Assembly (NCBI GenBank): GCA_951812315.1
Contig: CATOSA010000011.1
Span: 1-64,000, forward strand
Origin: an uncultured Burkholderiales bacterium
Lineage (GTDB): Bacteria; Pseudomonadota; Gammaproteobacteria; Burkholderiales; Eutrophovitaceae
DNA length: 64,000 nucleotides
Direction: 5' to 3'
A program made the position numbers and the translations under genes. The number at the start of each line of letters is the position of its first letter. Position 1 is the stretch's first letter. Below are positions 1 to 11,341 of this stretch, one piece after another. The notes below the pieces were generated by a model. It was not told the DNA's origin. It worked only from the letters and a program-made list of their open reading frames with translations, and did not search any database.

Positions 1-3000
1 GGTTTCCGGCGGCATTCCAGTAGCTCGAGGCGCCTTCATGCGATGAATCATCGTGTCCCATGATCGCCGAACCCCAGGTAAAGAAGCGCCTCTTGGTTGG
101 CATGTTGTGCACAAATCTTGCGCATTCATAAATCGCATATTGTTGTTGAAACGCGGAATCATTTTTCGCGGTGTCAAACCAACCCTGGTTCCTGGCGGCG
201 TCCGCCTCAGAAATATATCCCTGCCTGATCCCTCTCTGCTCAGACATATCCGCGTGCAAGGTCATATTCATGACGGCGTGACCATCTGATGAACTCTTCT
301 CTATATTGTTGCCAAAGCCATAGAAAGTTCGCCGGCTGGTTTTGGGGATTTTTCGATCTGTGTTCGGGTTGACAAACGAGAATTGTTTATTGCCGTCTCT
401 GGGATTGCTTTCCCAACTTCTCAACTGATCATTATCTTTCCATGTGCGTATTCTCGAATTCGCCGCCGTAGTCTGAATGCCTTCGGCTTGCATGATGAAA
501 GAACGCAGGGCAGCCGGCTTGAACCAGCCATCCGCAGTCTGGAAATCCGGATACGCTTTTGCTTCGGCCAAAGTGTCACCCCCCAGCACCGTGACAATGT
601 GGCCGGAAAGTTCGCCGAGAACAACATCCATTGAGCGCGGTGCGCTTGCTGTTCCGGCCTTTATGGTATTGATCTCGGCAAGCAGCGTTTCTATCATGGA
701 TACAGCAGTTTGTTTTGCAGCTGGCAAGTTACCTGCTCGTTTGCTCGTAATCCATTGCCCAATTTCAACTGGATCACTCTGTAATATCAAACGGGCACTC
801 GTACCTTCACCGGCAAAGTGAAGTGAGTGACGCTCGCCATTTTCTGTGCGAAACCGTTTTCTGGAACGCCACCAATTCGTCACAGCACCTACTGCACTCC
901 TACCCATGCGCAGCAATGCACCGCCTGCCCTGACTGCCTTGTCAATCAGCCAGGCCAGGCCCTTGTCCACCATCTCTCTGACCCGCTCAATCATCTCGCC
1001 GATGCGCCGGCCAAGACCACTCAAGCCAACCTGATTGGCAAGGAAGCCGATCGCAACCGGCACCGCCCGGGCGAGCGAACCTTCGAGGAAGTTCGCTGCT
1101 CTCTCGACGCTTCCGCGTGCAATTTCCGCAACGCCTTCGACGAAGGAATTTACGATTTCCAGCATTTCGCGCAGGTAGGCGATAAATGACTGCACCGCAT
1201 TGTAGAAAGCGATGAAGCCGTTCACCACTGCCATGATTCCGGTTGGATCAAGCATGCTCAGCAATTTTGCAACGACACGCTGGACAATTCGTGTCACGAC
1301 CCAGTTGCGAACGGCGTCGAGCACAACGTTCCACAGATTGATGATTTTTTCCTGAATGTATTCCAATATCGCAACCGGTCCGCGAGCCATCACGTCGGAC
1401 ACGAAAGTCCAGATTCCGGTCAGCCTGTCGATCATGCCCCGGATGCGATCGACTTTGTCCTGGCCAATTTTCGCGGCAAGTTTCTGAAAAATTCTGTCGA
1501 TGGAAATGCCCAGCACGTCCAGGACGAATCCGAGTATTGATCTGAGGCTTAGATCAGCCGGTGGATTGATGCCCGCATCCCTGAGTTCCTTGAACAGCCA
1601 TCCGGTAACGCCCCTGATCAGGTGCGTGAGAATGTTGTCAAAGAATTTGACGAAACCGGATTTGACTGCGCGCAGAAGATTCTTCAGAAATCCGACCGGG
1701 TCGCGTTTGATATCGTCGAAAGCCTGCATGGCTTTGGTGATGATGTTTGATATCAGCGCCACCGGAAAATTCATCAGTTGCAGCGCAACTTCAATGACCA
1801 GATTGATGACCTCGCCGACAAAATTGACCAAGCGCAGCAGTGGCGCACCAAAGATCGCCATCAAGCGCTGGAATGCGGCGATCGATGCAGCAAGGTCGGC
1901 AAGAGAAAAACTCTCCCATGCGGTGACAAACAGACCCTTGATGTATTCCCAGGTGAAATTGAGCGTGGCGATCGCGTTCTCTATGCGCGTTGTCAGACGG
2001 GCTATTGCACCGGTCTGTTTCATTTCCTGGAACTGTTCCTCGCCGCCATCCATCAGACTCATGAAGCCGTGAATGATGTTCTCCGCACTGCGTTCCACCG
2101 GCTCGTCGGAGAATGGATCCCTGGCAAGAATCACCGTTAACAGTTGATACCCGCGTGTGGTCCTGGCATAGGCAACAAGTCGCCTGATCAGCGCATCCTT
2201 GATGAACTTCAGAACCATCGTGCCAACTTCAATCACGAAATTGCTGATTCTTCCGACCGGCGCTGCAAAGGTGTCGTAGATCTGACGGAAAACACCGAGC
2301 GGATCCAGCAGGCTGTGGATGCCGACTGACTCCCAGATACTCATGAATCCATTGACCAGTTCTTCGCGGGACAGATTCAGCCGTGCAATAGCACCATTCA
2401 GCCAGTCGGCTGCTTTTTGCAAGCTGCCCGACTCTTCCATCTGACGCAATTGCTCCGCACCGCTTTCGGACAGCAGCATGAATCCGCGCAACAACGCGAT
2501 CGGTGTACGTTCAACTTCCTCGCCGGAAATCGGGTCACGCTCGAGGATGACCGTCAATAATGGATAGGCGGTGGTGCGCTTCTTGATGAAATTGATCAGC
2601 GAAGAGATCAGGTAATCCTTGGCGATCTGCAGCAGCTTTGACGCGACATTGACCGCGAACCGTCTGATTCTGTCGACCGGTCCCCTGATAATATTGAGCA
2701 GCCTGTCCATCACGGAAGGCAGTCTGGTCGCGTCCGCGATGCTCAGGCTTGACCAGAACGCCGACAACTGGGCACCGATCTCGGTCGGGCTGATAGCCAG
2801 TTCGGCAATTTGCTCGTCCAGCCGGCGCGCAGCTTCTTCGAGCGCGCCCTCTTCTTCGAGTTTCTCTTTCAACGCACTGCCATTCGGAATCACGTCGAGC
2901 CCAGCCTCGATGAAATTCCGTCCGGTCCTGTCTACGCTCTGCCCGGTAATCGGATCACTGCCGACAATAACGGTGAACAACGAGTATCCCGGCATGCTGC

Positions 3001-4348
3001 GAACAAACTCGCTCGCCTTTTCCTTGATGAAATTGACGGCATCACCAATGCTGTCTCCGGCCCACTCGACGGCATCGCTGACGACATTTGCGACAGCCGT
3101 TATCGGGTTCCAGAGACGCTGTACGCGTGGAGCGGTTTCACTGATTGCCGACGGGGCAGCACGCACGGCGGCACCTTGCTGAACGACATGGGTCGCCTCG
3201 TGCGCCATCAGGTGCAGGTCCGACTGGGACTGGCCTGCGCCCAGCCAGATATCGTTCTTGTGCGTGAACGCTTTAGCGTTAATGGACGCGGCCGCTTCTT
3301 GTGACGCACTGTCTTCATGCACGCGAACATTGCCAAGATCCGCGCCGATATTCGATTCCAGAATGGACCTGACATCGGGACGAATTGGCGAACCCGGTGA
3401 CGGGTTGTGTACCGCTTCGGATGCAGCGTGTGCGGAAGGAATAGATCCTTTGGCCTGTACTTCACCTTCCTCTTCCTCGGCTTGCCGCTGAACCAGCTTG
3501 AGCTGCGCTTCTTCTTCCTCGCCAGTCTCTCGCTGAATCAGCTTGGCTTGTGCCGGGTCTTCTTCTTCGGTTTGCCGCTGAATCCGCTTGAGTTGCGTTT
3601 CCTCTTCCTCGTCAACCTGCCGCTGGATCAGTTTAGCTTGTGCCGGCTCGTCCTCTTCCTCCGCCTGCCGCTGAATCGGCTTGAGCTGCGCTTCTTCTTC
3701 CTCGTCAGTCTCTCGCTGGATCAGTCTGGTTTGAACAGGCGTCTCTTCTTCGGGATGTTCTTCTTGCCGCTGCACCAACGGCGTTATCTGATCGGCCAGC
3801 GGCTTGGCCTGAATCGTTTCTTCCGGTTCCTCGTTCTCAGCCTGGCGCTGTAGCCGCGAACCGGACATCGCCATCACCTGGTCAGCGACGCGATCTGCCT
3901 CCTGTTCGTACTTGTCATCGGCCCGGCCGATGGTGAGCCTGGCCTGAGCGGGCTCTTCTTCGTCATCCGGCTGCCGTTGAATCAGCTTTGCCTGAACCGG
4001 TTCCTCTTCCTCCTCCTCGGGCTGACGCTGAAGCTCTTCTTCCGGATCCTCATTCCCGGAACGTTGAACAGTGAGTTCGCCGCCAGGTTCGCCAGGCGGT
4101 ATGCCGGGCGCATGAGAAGTGCTGTGGTCGACCGTACCCCATGCGACGACGTAATCTGAATCACTTTCGAATTTCCTGCTATCGGAATCGCCAGCGACAA
4201 GTTTGCGCACGACCTGGTCGGGCCGAAGTATTTTGCGCATCGCGAACTGCTGTGCGCGTTGCGCGGGGCCTATTGGATTATGGACGTAGAGACGCGACCG
4301 GCCTACCGGCGGTGTGGAGCGCTTCTCAGTTGTAACTGTCGACTTCAT
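1..4348 (-). CDS. eCIS-associated DUF4157 protein (partial, C-terminus beyond left edge)
   Basis: The frame is open from an ATG at 4348 to the left edge, so 1449 residues are visible and the C-terminus is missing. Residues about 93-306 form a Glu/Gln-rich, repeat-like stretch. Residues about 330-410 look like a DUF4157 domain, with the metallopeptidase-like motif HEATH at residues 383-387. After it come at least three related helical modules about 140 residues apart (near residues 454, 598 and 736), each containing a 'LLTVIL.RDP...EPVERT'-like segment, then hydrophobic helical sequence and, from about residue 1250, a different and probably globular part. DUF4157 proteins are typical last genes of eCIS loci and are thought to be cargo or cargo-associated. 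It follows the DUF6519 gene after 64 bp. Family and linkage are clear; the enzymatic role, if any, is not. Confidence 0.85.
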   Translation of the reverse strand, partial: MKSTVTTEKRSTPPVGRSRLYVHNPIGPAQRAQQFAMRKILRPDQVVRKLVAGDSDSRKFESDSDYVVAWGTVDHSTSHAPGIPPGEPGGELTVQRSGNEDPEEELQRQPEEEEEEPVQAKLIQRQPDDEEEPAQARLTIGRADDKYEQEADRVADQVMAMSGSRLQRQAENEEPEETIQAKPLADQITPLVQRQEEHPEEETPVQTRLIQRETDEEEEAQLKPIQRQAEEEDEPAQAKLIQRQVDEEEETQLKRIQRQTEEEDPAQAKLIQRETGEEEEAQLKLVQRQAEEEEGEVQAKGSIPSAHAASEAVHNPSPGSPIRPDVRSILESNIGADLGNVRVHEDSASQEAAASINAKAFTHKNDIWLGAGQSQSDLHLMAHEATHVVQQGAAVRAAPSAISETAPRVQRLWNPITAVANVVSDAVEWAGDSIGDAVNFIKEKASEFVRSMPGYSLFTVIVGSDPITGQSVDRTGRNFIEAGLDVIPNGSALKEKLEEEGALEEAARRLDEQIAELAISPTEIGAQLSAFWSSLSIADATRLPSVMDRLLNIIRGPVDRIRRFAVNVASKLLQIAKDYLISSLINFIKKRTTAYPLLTVILERDPISGEEVERTPIALLRGFMLLSESGAEQLRQMEESGSLQKAADWLNGAIARLNLSREELVNGFMSIWESVGIHSLLDPLGVFRQIYDTFAAPVGRISNFVIEVGTMVLKFIKDALIRRLVAYARTTRGYQLLTVILARDPFSDEPVERSAENIIHGFMSLMDGGEEQFQEMKQTGAIARLTTRIENAIATLNFTWEYIKGLFVTAWESFSLADLAASIAAFQRLMAIFGAPLLRLVNFVGEVINLVIEVALQLMNFPVALISNIITKAMQAFDDIKRDPVGFLKNLLRAVKSGFVKFFDNILTHLIRGVTGWLFKELRDAGINPPADLSLRSILGFVLDVLGISIDRIFQKLAAKIGQDKVDRIRGMIDRLTGIWTFVSDVMARGPVAILEYIQEKIINLWNVVLDAVRNWVVTRIVQRVVAKLLSMLDPTGIMAVVNGFIAFYNAVQSFIAYLREMLEIVNSFVEGVAEIARGSVERAANFLEGSLARAVPVAIGFLANQVGLSGLGRRIGEMIERVREMVDKGLAWLIDKAVRAGGALLRMGRSAVGAVTNWWRSRKRFRTENGERHSLHFAGEGTSARLILQSDPVEIGQWITSKRAGNLPAAKQTAVSMIETLLAEINTIKAGTASAPRSMDVVLGELSGHIVTVLGGDTLAEAKAYPDFQTADGWFKPAALRSFIMQAEGIQTTAANSRIRTWKDNDQLRSWESNPRDGNKQFSFVNPNTDRKIPKTSRRTFYGFGNNIEKSSSDGHAVMNMTLHADMSEQRGIRQGYISEADAARNQGWFDTAKNDSAFQQQYAIYECARFVHNMPTKRRFFTWGSAIMGHDDSSHEGASSYWNAAGN
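3430..4070 (-). repeat. Imperfect Glu/Gln-rich coding repeats in the DUF4157 gene
   Basis: About nine imperfect units of roughly 20-24 residues, with a core resembling 'LIQRQxxEEEExxQAK', encode a highly acidic stretch ahead of the DUF4157 domain. On the + strand this appears as recurring tcttcttcctc and gccgctgaatc words. It is probably a flexible, disordered linker. Confidence 0.8.
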
Positions 4349-4412
4349 CTAGTCACCGGTCCGCACACCATCCTTTAAAGGGTCAGGGCCCCGCATTCGG
4401 TTACTTGAGCGC

Positions 4413-7400
4413 TTATACGATCTGCACCATGTTCAGACCAGGTTGCTTGATCGCGTATTTGGAAATCTGTTCGACGGAGTGGCCAAAGTAGCCTGCGCCT
4501 TCCGGCATCGCGTGGGACATATTGCCGATGAACGTGGCCCGCATACCCAGTGCATGAGCCACGATCGCTTCTTTTTCGCTTTCGTGCAGGAACTGATTTC
4601 CGCTCAGACTCATGAACTGACCAACAAAACTGCTGCCCGCTTCGTAGAACGTGTTGTCAGTCACGGTAACGGATTCGTATGACTGAATTGTGCTACTCGG
4701 CTGCCCGCCCCCGGCCAGAATCGTTTCGATGACTTTCAGCACACTGCCATTGACCATGCTGTGAACAGCGCCAAAATGGTTACCATGCAGGTTGAGCTGA
4801 TACTTTGCTGACAAGTCATTGCCAAATTCGTTGTGCGCCCAGCTCGCCTTGAGTTTTTGTTTGGCTGAGTCACCAGCGGTCGATGACCAGGACAGTGGTT
4901 GTGCATCTTTTTGACCGTAGTGAAGCGCGACGTACCCCGAGATATCATTGTTCGATATCCATCCCCATACGTCATTCGACCAAAGCGTGAGCGCGTAGTC
5001 GGGCTTGGTTACCAGCGCAGATACGGTGCGTATCGCATCAATAATCTCTGCCTCCTCCAGTCTGCGATCGGCATTCAGCAGTGCATAGAATTTCTCCACC
5101 TCGGATTTGGGAGAAACCTCGTACATTGCAGTTCGCCGCACGGCTGATGCAGCAATCCCTCTTGCCGGCTCAAATCGACCACGTCTCAGTATTGGCTCGA
5201 AACGGCCGCCTCCCGGAAGCGGGCTTATCACTTCGCCCCTGTCTCTTGTATCCCCTGTATCCCTCGTATCGCTAGTATCTCTGGTCGGCGTATCTCTGGT
5301 CGGTTCAGTGTCGCGTCTTTCCGGTGTAGTGTCTGTGTCTCTGAGCTCCGGCGGCGACGGTGTACGCTCGGTCCCTCGTGTCGGCGGCGTTCCTCCTGTG
5401 GCCGGCGCCGGGCCGGTGTTTCTCATTACCGCGCCAGGCAACGAAATCCGCATCGGCGCGACAGGCAACTTGTCAATCAGGGTAACGTCCCGCTTCGCAT
5501 GCCAGGCCTTGCGCTCGGCGCTGCTCAGCTTCGATATCTTTTCGGCCGCGGCAGCCGCTTCGACCTCGAACTTTTCAGGATCCTCGTAAGGATTCATGTT
5601 CCAGACTCGCACCAGACCTTCGTATGCATCACGACTGGCTCGCGGTGTCTCTTCGCTATCCGTGAGAACGGCTCTGAGAATTTCCCGGTGCTGGCGATCT
5701 GCCTGCATACGATTGTCGGTCCACTGCACATTTGAGCGTTTGCCTACCGAAACCATCGGTCGCCACGTCGCTGTCCCGTAGAAAGTCCGGGAAAAGTGGC
5801 AATTTTTGACGACGACGTTGCCGTCGCCGGGCGACGAAAGCATGATGTGTCCGGTGCCCCTGCCCTTCGATGAGGCACTGTCGACAAAAGAAAAATGAAT
5901 TCCGCTCAGGCTGACGTCGCCAGCCTCCAGAGACAATTCGTCCCGGACCGCGACTTTTACTGCGTGAGCGGATATCGCAATAGATTCCTTACCTGAAACA
6001 TCAAGTTTTTCGATAACGTGATTGCCTTTGCTCGTACGTGGAAGCAGGCAAATGCTGATTTGTGATTCCTTTTTCAACTCCTCGCTTGCGAATGCTGATT
6101 CGAGAGACGGATAGTTGCCGCCATGACCCACGGTGACCGCACACCCGCCACTTTCTTTTCGACAAACGACGTTGAGTGCGTCTTGCACCGTTTTGACCTG
6201 CGCATCGTTTTTCAGTGCCTCGCACAATTCTGAGTCGCGATCGATTGGCAACTTCGCGGCGTCGAGATGGCATAGCAGCGCGTCCCACAGGTCCTTGATC
6301 CGCGCGTAGTCCTTGCCGTCTTCATTGACAATATTGGCGATGTCCGCCGCAAGATAGCTCTTGAGCGTATTCGTATCCGGGCTGCAATCGGGCAGCGGAT
6401 ACTTGATATCTTCACTGTGAAGGTTTTCAAGCAAGTCATCAATCGCGTCCTGCACTGTTTGCGGCGGTGTCGCGGCTGGATCTTCTTCCAGATTCACGTC
6501 TTGCCAGCGCGCCGAGTTCGATGCCGTGACATCGTAAGGAATATGCCGCGCCCGCATTTTGCACAACAATGCATCGAGCACTTCCTTGACGGAGTAAAAG
6601 TTGTCTGCGCCCAGATTCAGGTCGCCGTCGGCGACCAGGCGACTATGCACTGCGTTCTCTCCGGTAACCGGACACCCGGGTTCATAGGCAACCTGACCCG
6701 CTGAAATCAGATTGGCATGGAAATGGACCGGTGGATGGGGCAGATCCCTGGCCGCGTCGTCCGGATCAACCAGCGTTGCCGTGACCGCAAACTTGGGCCA
6801 TGGACCGGGGGGCTTATTGCAACGTTTGCCGGCGTCCACTCGCATTCGGCGATGCCGTTGGCATCGGTAACTCCTCCGTTCAACGGCGTCAGGGTATCTG
6901 CACTGTCTTTGCTCTGAAAACGCACAGTTACCCCCTGCACCGGCCATTCGCCATTTGCGACCGCGACACGCAGGGGCTGCGGCAATGGTTCACCCGGCAC
7001 CACTTCCTGTCCGTCACCGCCGGCCATGAACATTCGCGTCATTTCAGTCAGTGGGGGGAACGCATGTTTGCGATCAGCTTCGGCGTTGTCTTGCAGTACG
7101 CCGCTTATCACGTTGCCGAGCGTCAGGTAGTGGTGATCTATGCCATGGGGTCGCTCGTTCTCGATCAACTTGCTCTTCGCGGGATCCAGCGGATCATGCT
7201 CAGCCTCGCGTACATCCGCCAGCCAGTAGTCACCGGCAACGAACTTCCTGTTGTCCAGGGTCATGTCGAGCCGGATGGCGGCAAGGATTATCTTCAGTGA
7301 GGAATCAACATCCACGAAGCCGGGCGCGTTGTCGGCTTTACCAGTCGATAGATCGACTCCCCTGTCTTTACCTTCGATCAGAGTCTTGGTCGTCAGATCC

Positions 7401-8365
7401 AGTCTGCAGTAGCCGTCCCAGCGGCGAACGAATGTGGTCGTCGCGTTTGATCCGGATATTGATGGAACAGCATAAGGATTCGCCGGCTCGCTAACGGTGG
7501 TAAGCACGCCGCGAACCGGGGCTGACGTCGCTTGTTCGAGATGCACCCCGAGATGTCTTTCACTGGTCTCGTCGAAGAACTCGTACGCCCATTTGTCGCT
7601 GACGAAACCGTCCGGCATTTCCTCTTTTGCAAGCAAGGCTTCGAACTGCTCGGCACCGTTCTCGCTCGACCACTTCAGTGTGATCTCAGTCGCATCGTCT
7701 GAATCGCCCTTGACGTCATGCACTTCGACTCGGAAGAGATAGCTGCCGACCCTGGATTCGACATCCAGCTCAGCCGCGCAGGGATCGCACGGATCGGTCT
7801 CGGTCGTCTTGTGCAGTAACGTAGCCCTCAGATTCGCATTGCCCTTGGCCGGATTGCTGTAGGATGTTTCAGGATCAGTCCGGCACCATTTCACCTGGGC
7901 AATTGTCTGTTTGCGCGAGCAGGTGTCGACGCCGTGCAGGCCCTTGTCGCGCAGGCGTTCATCCATCAGGTGGGTAACGGTCCGCTCCCAGACATCTGCA
8001 TAAAGAACGTAGTTGTCGTCTGGCGCTGAAGGCAACGCGGGCGCGGCCGGAAAATCTTCCTGATGGTCGTGTTCGAATAGCGGTTGCTGGGTTGCGCCGG
8101 CATCCAGACGTACTGCGGTCTGAATGCCGCCCACATAGACATAACCCCACTGCAAATTCGGTGGGCTGGTTTCGTTGTCGACCACGTTCCGGTGCAATGG
8201 TGAACCATTGCCGAGGACGTCCTTGAGCGCATCGTTCAACCGGTCCTTGAGTATCTCGACCAGTTCGTTCCAGTCTGCGTCAGCAAGCATGCGCCCCTGT
8301 TGCTGATAGACACCGGAGTAGCGTTTTTCCGGTTGATGACTGTCCCTTGAAATTTCGGTTTTCAT
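4413..8365 (-). pseudogene. eCIS DUF6519 / beta-helix protein, split by a one-base frameshift
   Basis: Two overlapping frames together make one gene. The upstream part (ATG at 8365, stop 6707) begins with a DUF6519 N-terminus: 'RYSGVYQQQGRMLADADWN' is its hallmark. An Ig-like segment follows at about residues 440-530. The downstream part (ending at TAA 4413) continues the same Ig-like segment with 'GPWPKFAVTATLVDPDD', then a beta-helix-like region, an Arg-Asp-Thr-rich linker (about 5230-5340) and a second beta-helix-like region. The frames change at a run of six G on the + strand (6807-6812); a seventh base restores one frame of about 1317 codons. DUF6519 proteins are recurrent in eCIS loci, next to tail protein I and the DUF4157 gene as here. 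The shift may be a real mutation, slippage or a homopolymer sequencing error. Confidence 0.8.
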
Positions 8366-8395
8366 GTTTCTCCCCCGAATACTTGTCGATTCTTT

Positions 8396-11341
8396 TTAAG
8401 TCGATTGCTGCGGTGGAACGCGTAGCAGTCGCGTGTCCTGGATCAGCACCGGCTCAATGTCGACGGGCAAAAACTCACGCATCTTTTTGAGTACGGCTTC
8501 CGCCCTGAGGCTGTAGTACTTGTGGTGATAACCACCCATCTCTCCGCCGTCTTCAGCACCGAAGCGTACGGATTTCGAGGTGAGCGGGTGCAGTGCGCCG
8601 TAACCCGGCTCACCAAATTCAGGATTGCGGCGCACGAATTGATTCCACCCTGTTACTACCGTTTCCCGCACCCAGTTGAGCCCGCTGTTCACGCTTTTGA
8701 ACGCAACTCCGGGATAGTTGCGGGCGTAGACTATTGCCGTGTCGTCAGAGTCGCTTGCCAACGATCTGACGTTGAGTTCGGTCAGCCCTGAGTTCACAGC
8801 GTCCCAGTTCTGCCCGCTGTCCACGCTCTTGAACACACCGACGCCATCGGTGCCGGCGTAGATGATCGCGGGGTTACCGGGATCAACGGCAATGGCCTGG
8901 ACATTGGGTTCCGTCAGACCCGCGTTCACCTCGTCCCAGTTTTGCCCGCCATTGGTGCTCTTGAATACCCCTGTGCCACTGGTACCGGCATAGGCAGTTG
9001 CCGGCGTGACAGGATCAATCGCGAGGGCCTGGACATCAAGGTCAGTCAAGCCGGCACTCGTCCCGTCCCAGATCAGCCCGCCATCCGCGCTCTTGAACAC
9101 ACTGGCGCCATCGGTGCCGGCGTAGATGATCGCCGGGTTACCGGGATCAATAACCAATGCCTGAACATTGACGTCAGTTAAGCCAACATTAATCCCGTCC
9201 CAGTTGAACCCGCCATCGACACTCTTGAATACACCCGCACCCGTGGTGCCAGCGTATAAAGTTGCCGAGTTGCCGGGATCAATGACCATGGCCTGAATGT
9301 TGAGGTCGGTCAGACCCGAATTCATCGCGACCCAGTTCAGCCCGCCATCCACGCTCTTGAACACACCTGCGCCGTTCGTCCCGGCGTAGATGATTGTTGC
9401 GTCATTGGAATCGACCGCTAACGCGGCCGTAAAAATGCAATACGACAGTTCGTTGAATACCGGCACGTCAGTACTATTGGTGTCCGCGCGCCCCGGATGA
9501 AGATTCAACCCGGCCCCATTCAACCCATCCGGAATCCGTGAATAACGAACGCAACCCGACTCGGGCCCGCTTCCCGCACCATCAGTCACGCTGCCTGCAA
9601 AAATGCAGTCACTAGCCTGCAGATGCGTGCATTGCGCAGCACCCATAACGGTACAATATTCCAGCCGCGCCAGACCCGGCCTGACTATCAGGTTCTCGAA
9701 AATGCAGTCCGTCGCGTCCAACGATGCCATGACATCGCCATTGTCGGCGTACGACATTTCGGTAGTAACTGTCAAGGATTTTGCCGCTGCACGCACGATT
9801 TGGAATGTTCCGCCGGCAACTTCCACGTCACCTTCAAATACAACGTCCTTCAGCGGCGAACCGGCATTTGCCGGCAGGCTTTGCGCATTGGCAGCGCTGA
9901 AGTGCCCGGATATTCGCACCGGTCTTCCTTTCCTCCCTGCGTGATAACGCCCCAGCTCGCCGCCATCGCTGGCGCCGCCAAGAATGGATTGTGGTGTATC
10001 TGGCGCCAGAACTGCTCTGGCAGTTAGCGCAGTCTGGTTGACAAAGAACCCGGGGTCGTCGGACGTGCATTCCTCGATATGCATGTCGTCAGCACTCACC
10101 GGAGCAGCGACAGGAACGCGCGAATGCCGGACCACACCGGTAATCGATGTCCCCGTCATATCCATGAAGATGCAGTTTATGGCGTCCAGGTCGTACAGGA
10201 ACGCTTTGTCGAGGACGGTGCAACTGTCCAAGGTGGCAGTGCCGCTGCCAACGGATAGTTCGCCGAACAGGCAGTCCTTGGCTTTCAGCACGGTTTCGTC
10301 GCTGGAAAAGGTATCTACCTGTACTTCAACCGCTTCGACCCTCTGCAGGTCGAGAGTGCCGCCGTCATCAACGGACAGCCTTCTTCTGAAATTCAGACCC
10401 TCGATTCGATATGGTCTCGCAGGACTCAGTGTGACGTCACCGCTGATTTCGACGATTCGATCGGTCTTGTTGCGAATGAGCCGCACACCGTTTTCTTCTT
10501 TCTCCTCGAAGAGCGCACCGTTTGCGGGATCGTTTCTCCTGTCCCAGTGCAACCGGATTGTGTCGTTCGGGAACAGTCTGGACGGAGGCGGCGTATACGC
10601 CAGCAAGCGTTTGTGGTGGTAGTGGCCGTTCTGTGCGTCAGGAGTGCGTATATCTACGGTTCTGCGCGAAACGTCATCAAAGCTGCCCGGAAAACACGGC
10701 GCACCGTGATGGTTCGCTTGTCGCCACGTATGATTCACTCCGCTGAACGCAGAAGTCCGCGCTGCCGGGTTGGTCGCCAGGGCTTTTACGGAACGCGAGG
10801 CCTGGCGCAAATCCACCATCGCCGCGGGCAGGCCGGGATGCCGAATGGCATCGGAGGACACATTCATGTCGATGACCAGTGTGTCGTCCGATACCCCGGC
10901 CGGCATGAGCGGCATGCCAACGCGCGGCGTCACGGCGACCCGTTTCCAACCCTCCTGGATTTCCACTTCCATCTGTCCGACGGCTTCGGCAATTTCCTCC
11001 GCGCACTGCAGCGTGCCCTTGCGCTGCCGCCATGAAACAGCACGGTCAATTTCGATACGCCTGCCTTCGGACTCAGGAGACACAATGCTTGCGGCCAGCA
11101 GTTGCGCGAAATAGGGCAACAGCCATTCCTGACTCGTTTCCGGCAATGTGTCCTTCAGTTGCTGGTCGAGCGTTGCGTGAATCAGATCTAGCAGGTGACC
11201 ATGCGCGTCCAGGTACTTCGCCAGGTCTTGAGTCGCCGAATCTGCATTGACCTAGCCCGGGATCTTGTCGCGAGTGCGGTAGACTTCCGGCAACAACCGG
11301 TACAGTTGCTCACCCAGTTTCGAGTCGAACGCGTAACTCAT
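8396..11341 (-). CDS. Phage tail protein I-like / beta-helix protein with inserted Asp-box repeats; in-frame TAG at codon 30
   Basis: The ATG at 11341 overlaps the baseplate-J stop (ATGA). The N-terminus 'LYRLLPEVYRTRD' is typical of tail protein I, a baseplate wedge/fibre-connecting protein. Codon 30 is TAG (11252-11254); after it the same frame continues to TAA at 8396, giving 981 codons in all. The next in-frame start is a TTG at 11146, which would remove 65 conserved residues. Residues about 250-640 have the repeated 'DCIF/CTV' turns of a right-handed beta-helix. Residues about 645-890 are six 44-residue Asp-box (SxDxGxxW) repeats, and the last 80 residues return to the usual family C-terminus (GEPGYGAL...). 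Product identity is well supported; whether full-length protein is made is uncertain. Confidence 0.8.
8672..9408 (-). repeat. 132-bp coding repeats (Asp-box/BNR units) in the tail-protein-I gene
   Basis: Five to six tandem units of 44 codons (132 bp), each with 'YAGTxGxGVFKSxDGGxNW' followed by 'GLTxxNVQAxxIDP'. The Asp-box signature SxDxGxxW is kept in most units and degenerates in the last one. Such repeats normally form beta-propeller blades. Neighbouring units are very similar at the DNA level, pointing to recent duplication. Confidence 0.9.
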
